Source: Streptomyces lateritius (GTDB lineage: Bacteria; Actinomycetota; Actinomycetes; Streptomycetales; Streptomycetaceae). Taken from it: a DNA stretch of 64,000 nucleotides. Numbering within the stretch: position 1 is the first letter of the stretch; the number at the start of each line of letters is the position of its first letter. Made by a program: the position numbers and the translations under genes. Below the pieces are notes generated by a model, which made no database searches, had not been told where the DNA came from, and saw only the letters and a program-made list of their open reading frames with translations. Positions 63,782-64,000 of this stretch are shown piece by piece. The stretch lies in contig NZ_BMTO01000004.1 in NCBI RefSeq assembly GCF_014649715.1, forward strand, positions 158,995 through 222,994, given 5' to 3'.

Positions 63782-64000
63782 ATGAGCATGACCACACCCC
63801 CGGGCTGGTATCCGGACCCGGGCATCCCCGCTGTCGAACGCTGGTGGGACGGCACGACGTGGACCGCGCACACCCGGCCGGCGGCGGGTCCTCCCGCACC
63901 CCGGGGGCGCGGAAAGGCCCTCGCCTTCGCCGCGGCGGCGGTCGTGGTGGCGGCGGCCGCCGTCACGGGGGTCGTCCTCCTCGGGGGCGAGGAGGACGAC
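63782..64000 (+). CDS. DUF2510-domain membrane protein, truncated by window end
   Basis: The first 73 codons are seen. An N-terminal DUF2510 motif ([28 protein letters not shown]) is followed by a membrane helix ([24 protein letters not shown]) and an acidic stretch. DUF2510 proteins are common actinobacterial membrane proteins of unsettled role. ATG codons at 63782 and 63788 are both possible. Confidence 0.8.
   Translation, partial: MSMTTPPGWYPDPGIPAVERWWDGTTWTAHTRPAAGPPAPRGRGKALAFAAAAVVVAAAAVTGVVLLGGEEDD

Noticed and set aside
63383..63871. A minus-strand frame upstream of the DUF2510 gene
   Set aside because: It overlaps the clear DUF2510 coding start and consists of low-complexity Arg/Gly/Pro sequence.

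Overview
The window is high-GC actinobacterial chromosomal DNA, almost certainly from Streptomyces. Support comes from the GC-rich third codon positions, the frequent GTG starts, a complete Pup-proteasome locus, a gylR-glpFKD glycerol operon next to metH, a twin-arginine translocase, and a gene order that matches what I recall of the Streptomyces coelicolor core chromosome. No rRNA, tRNA, CRISPR array or intact insertion sequence was seen.

Layout. 1-2.8 kb: a Tat-exported beta-propeller-type protein, a PAC2-family protein and a broken luciferase-like monooxygenase. 2.8-8 kb: glycerol catabolism (glpF-glpK-glpD) with its IclR-type regulator gylR. 8-12.6 kb: cobalamin-dependent methionine synthase and a HAD phosphatase. 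13-16.3 kb: two tandem, permease-less peptide-type binding lipoproteins. 16.4-21.4 kb: an orphan response regulator behind a RecB-type nuclease, a site-2 protease, a tRNA methyltransferase, a secreted protein and a ferredoxin. 21.7-35.2 kb: the pupylation/proteasome locus (arc, dop, pup, an endonuclease VII-like gene, prcB, prcA, then a LacI/MFS pair, pafA, two FKBP prolyl isomerases and the DNA-damage activator pair pafB-pafC). 35.3-41.2 kb: small proteins, tatA-tatC, a lipid kinase and the helicase helY. 41.4-48 kb: a P450, a frameshifted ADP-ribosylglycohydrolase, a MerR-controlled membrane pair, a siderophore-interacting reductase under an iron box, and a 5'-3' exonuclease. 48-54 kb: a two-gene glycine betaine ABC transporter, an XRE-cupin regulator, and a TDT exporter divergent from a LysR regulator. 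54-60.6 kb: a divergent gamma-glutamylation cluster (permease, GntR regulator, amidotransferase / glutamine synthetase-like ligase, aldehyde dehydrogenase, SDR), probably for ethanolamine or a related amine. 60.8-63.8 kb: an accessory patch with two paralogous secreted four-cysteine proteins, one LysR regulator, a repeated intergenic block and a decayed IS5-type transposase. The window ends inside a DUF2510 protein.

Two results stand out. First, the pafBC pair lies among four promoters that fit the actinobacterial RecA-independent DNA-damage motif (TTGTCRGTG-N8-TAnnnT). They lie in front of the RecB-type nuclease, pup, helY and the 5'-3' exonuclease; two of them imply leaderless starts, and one of these changes the preferred start codon. 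Second, the secreted-protein/LysR patch looks like a duplicated, undescribed unit: both proteins keep four cysteines at identical spacing and the same C-terminal motif, and an approximately 60-bp block upstream is conserved at about 82 percent. Assignments rest on reading motifs and context only; no database search was possible.
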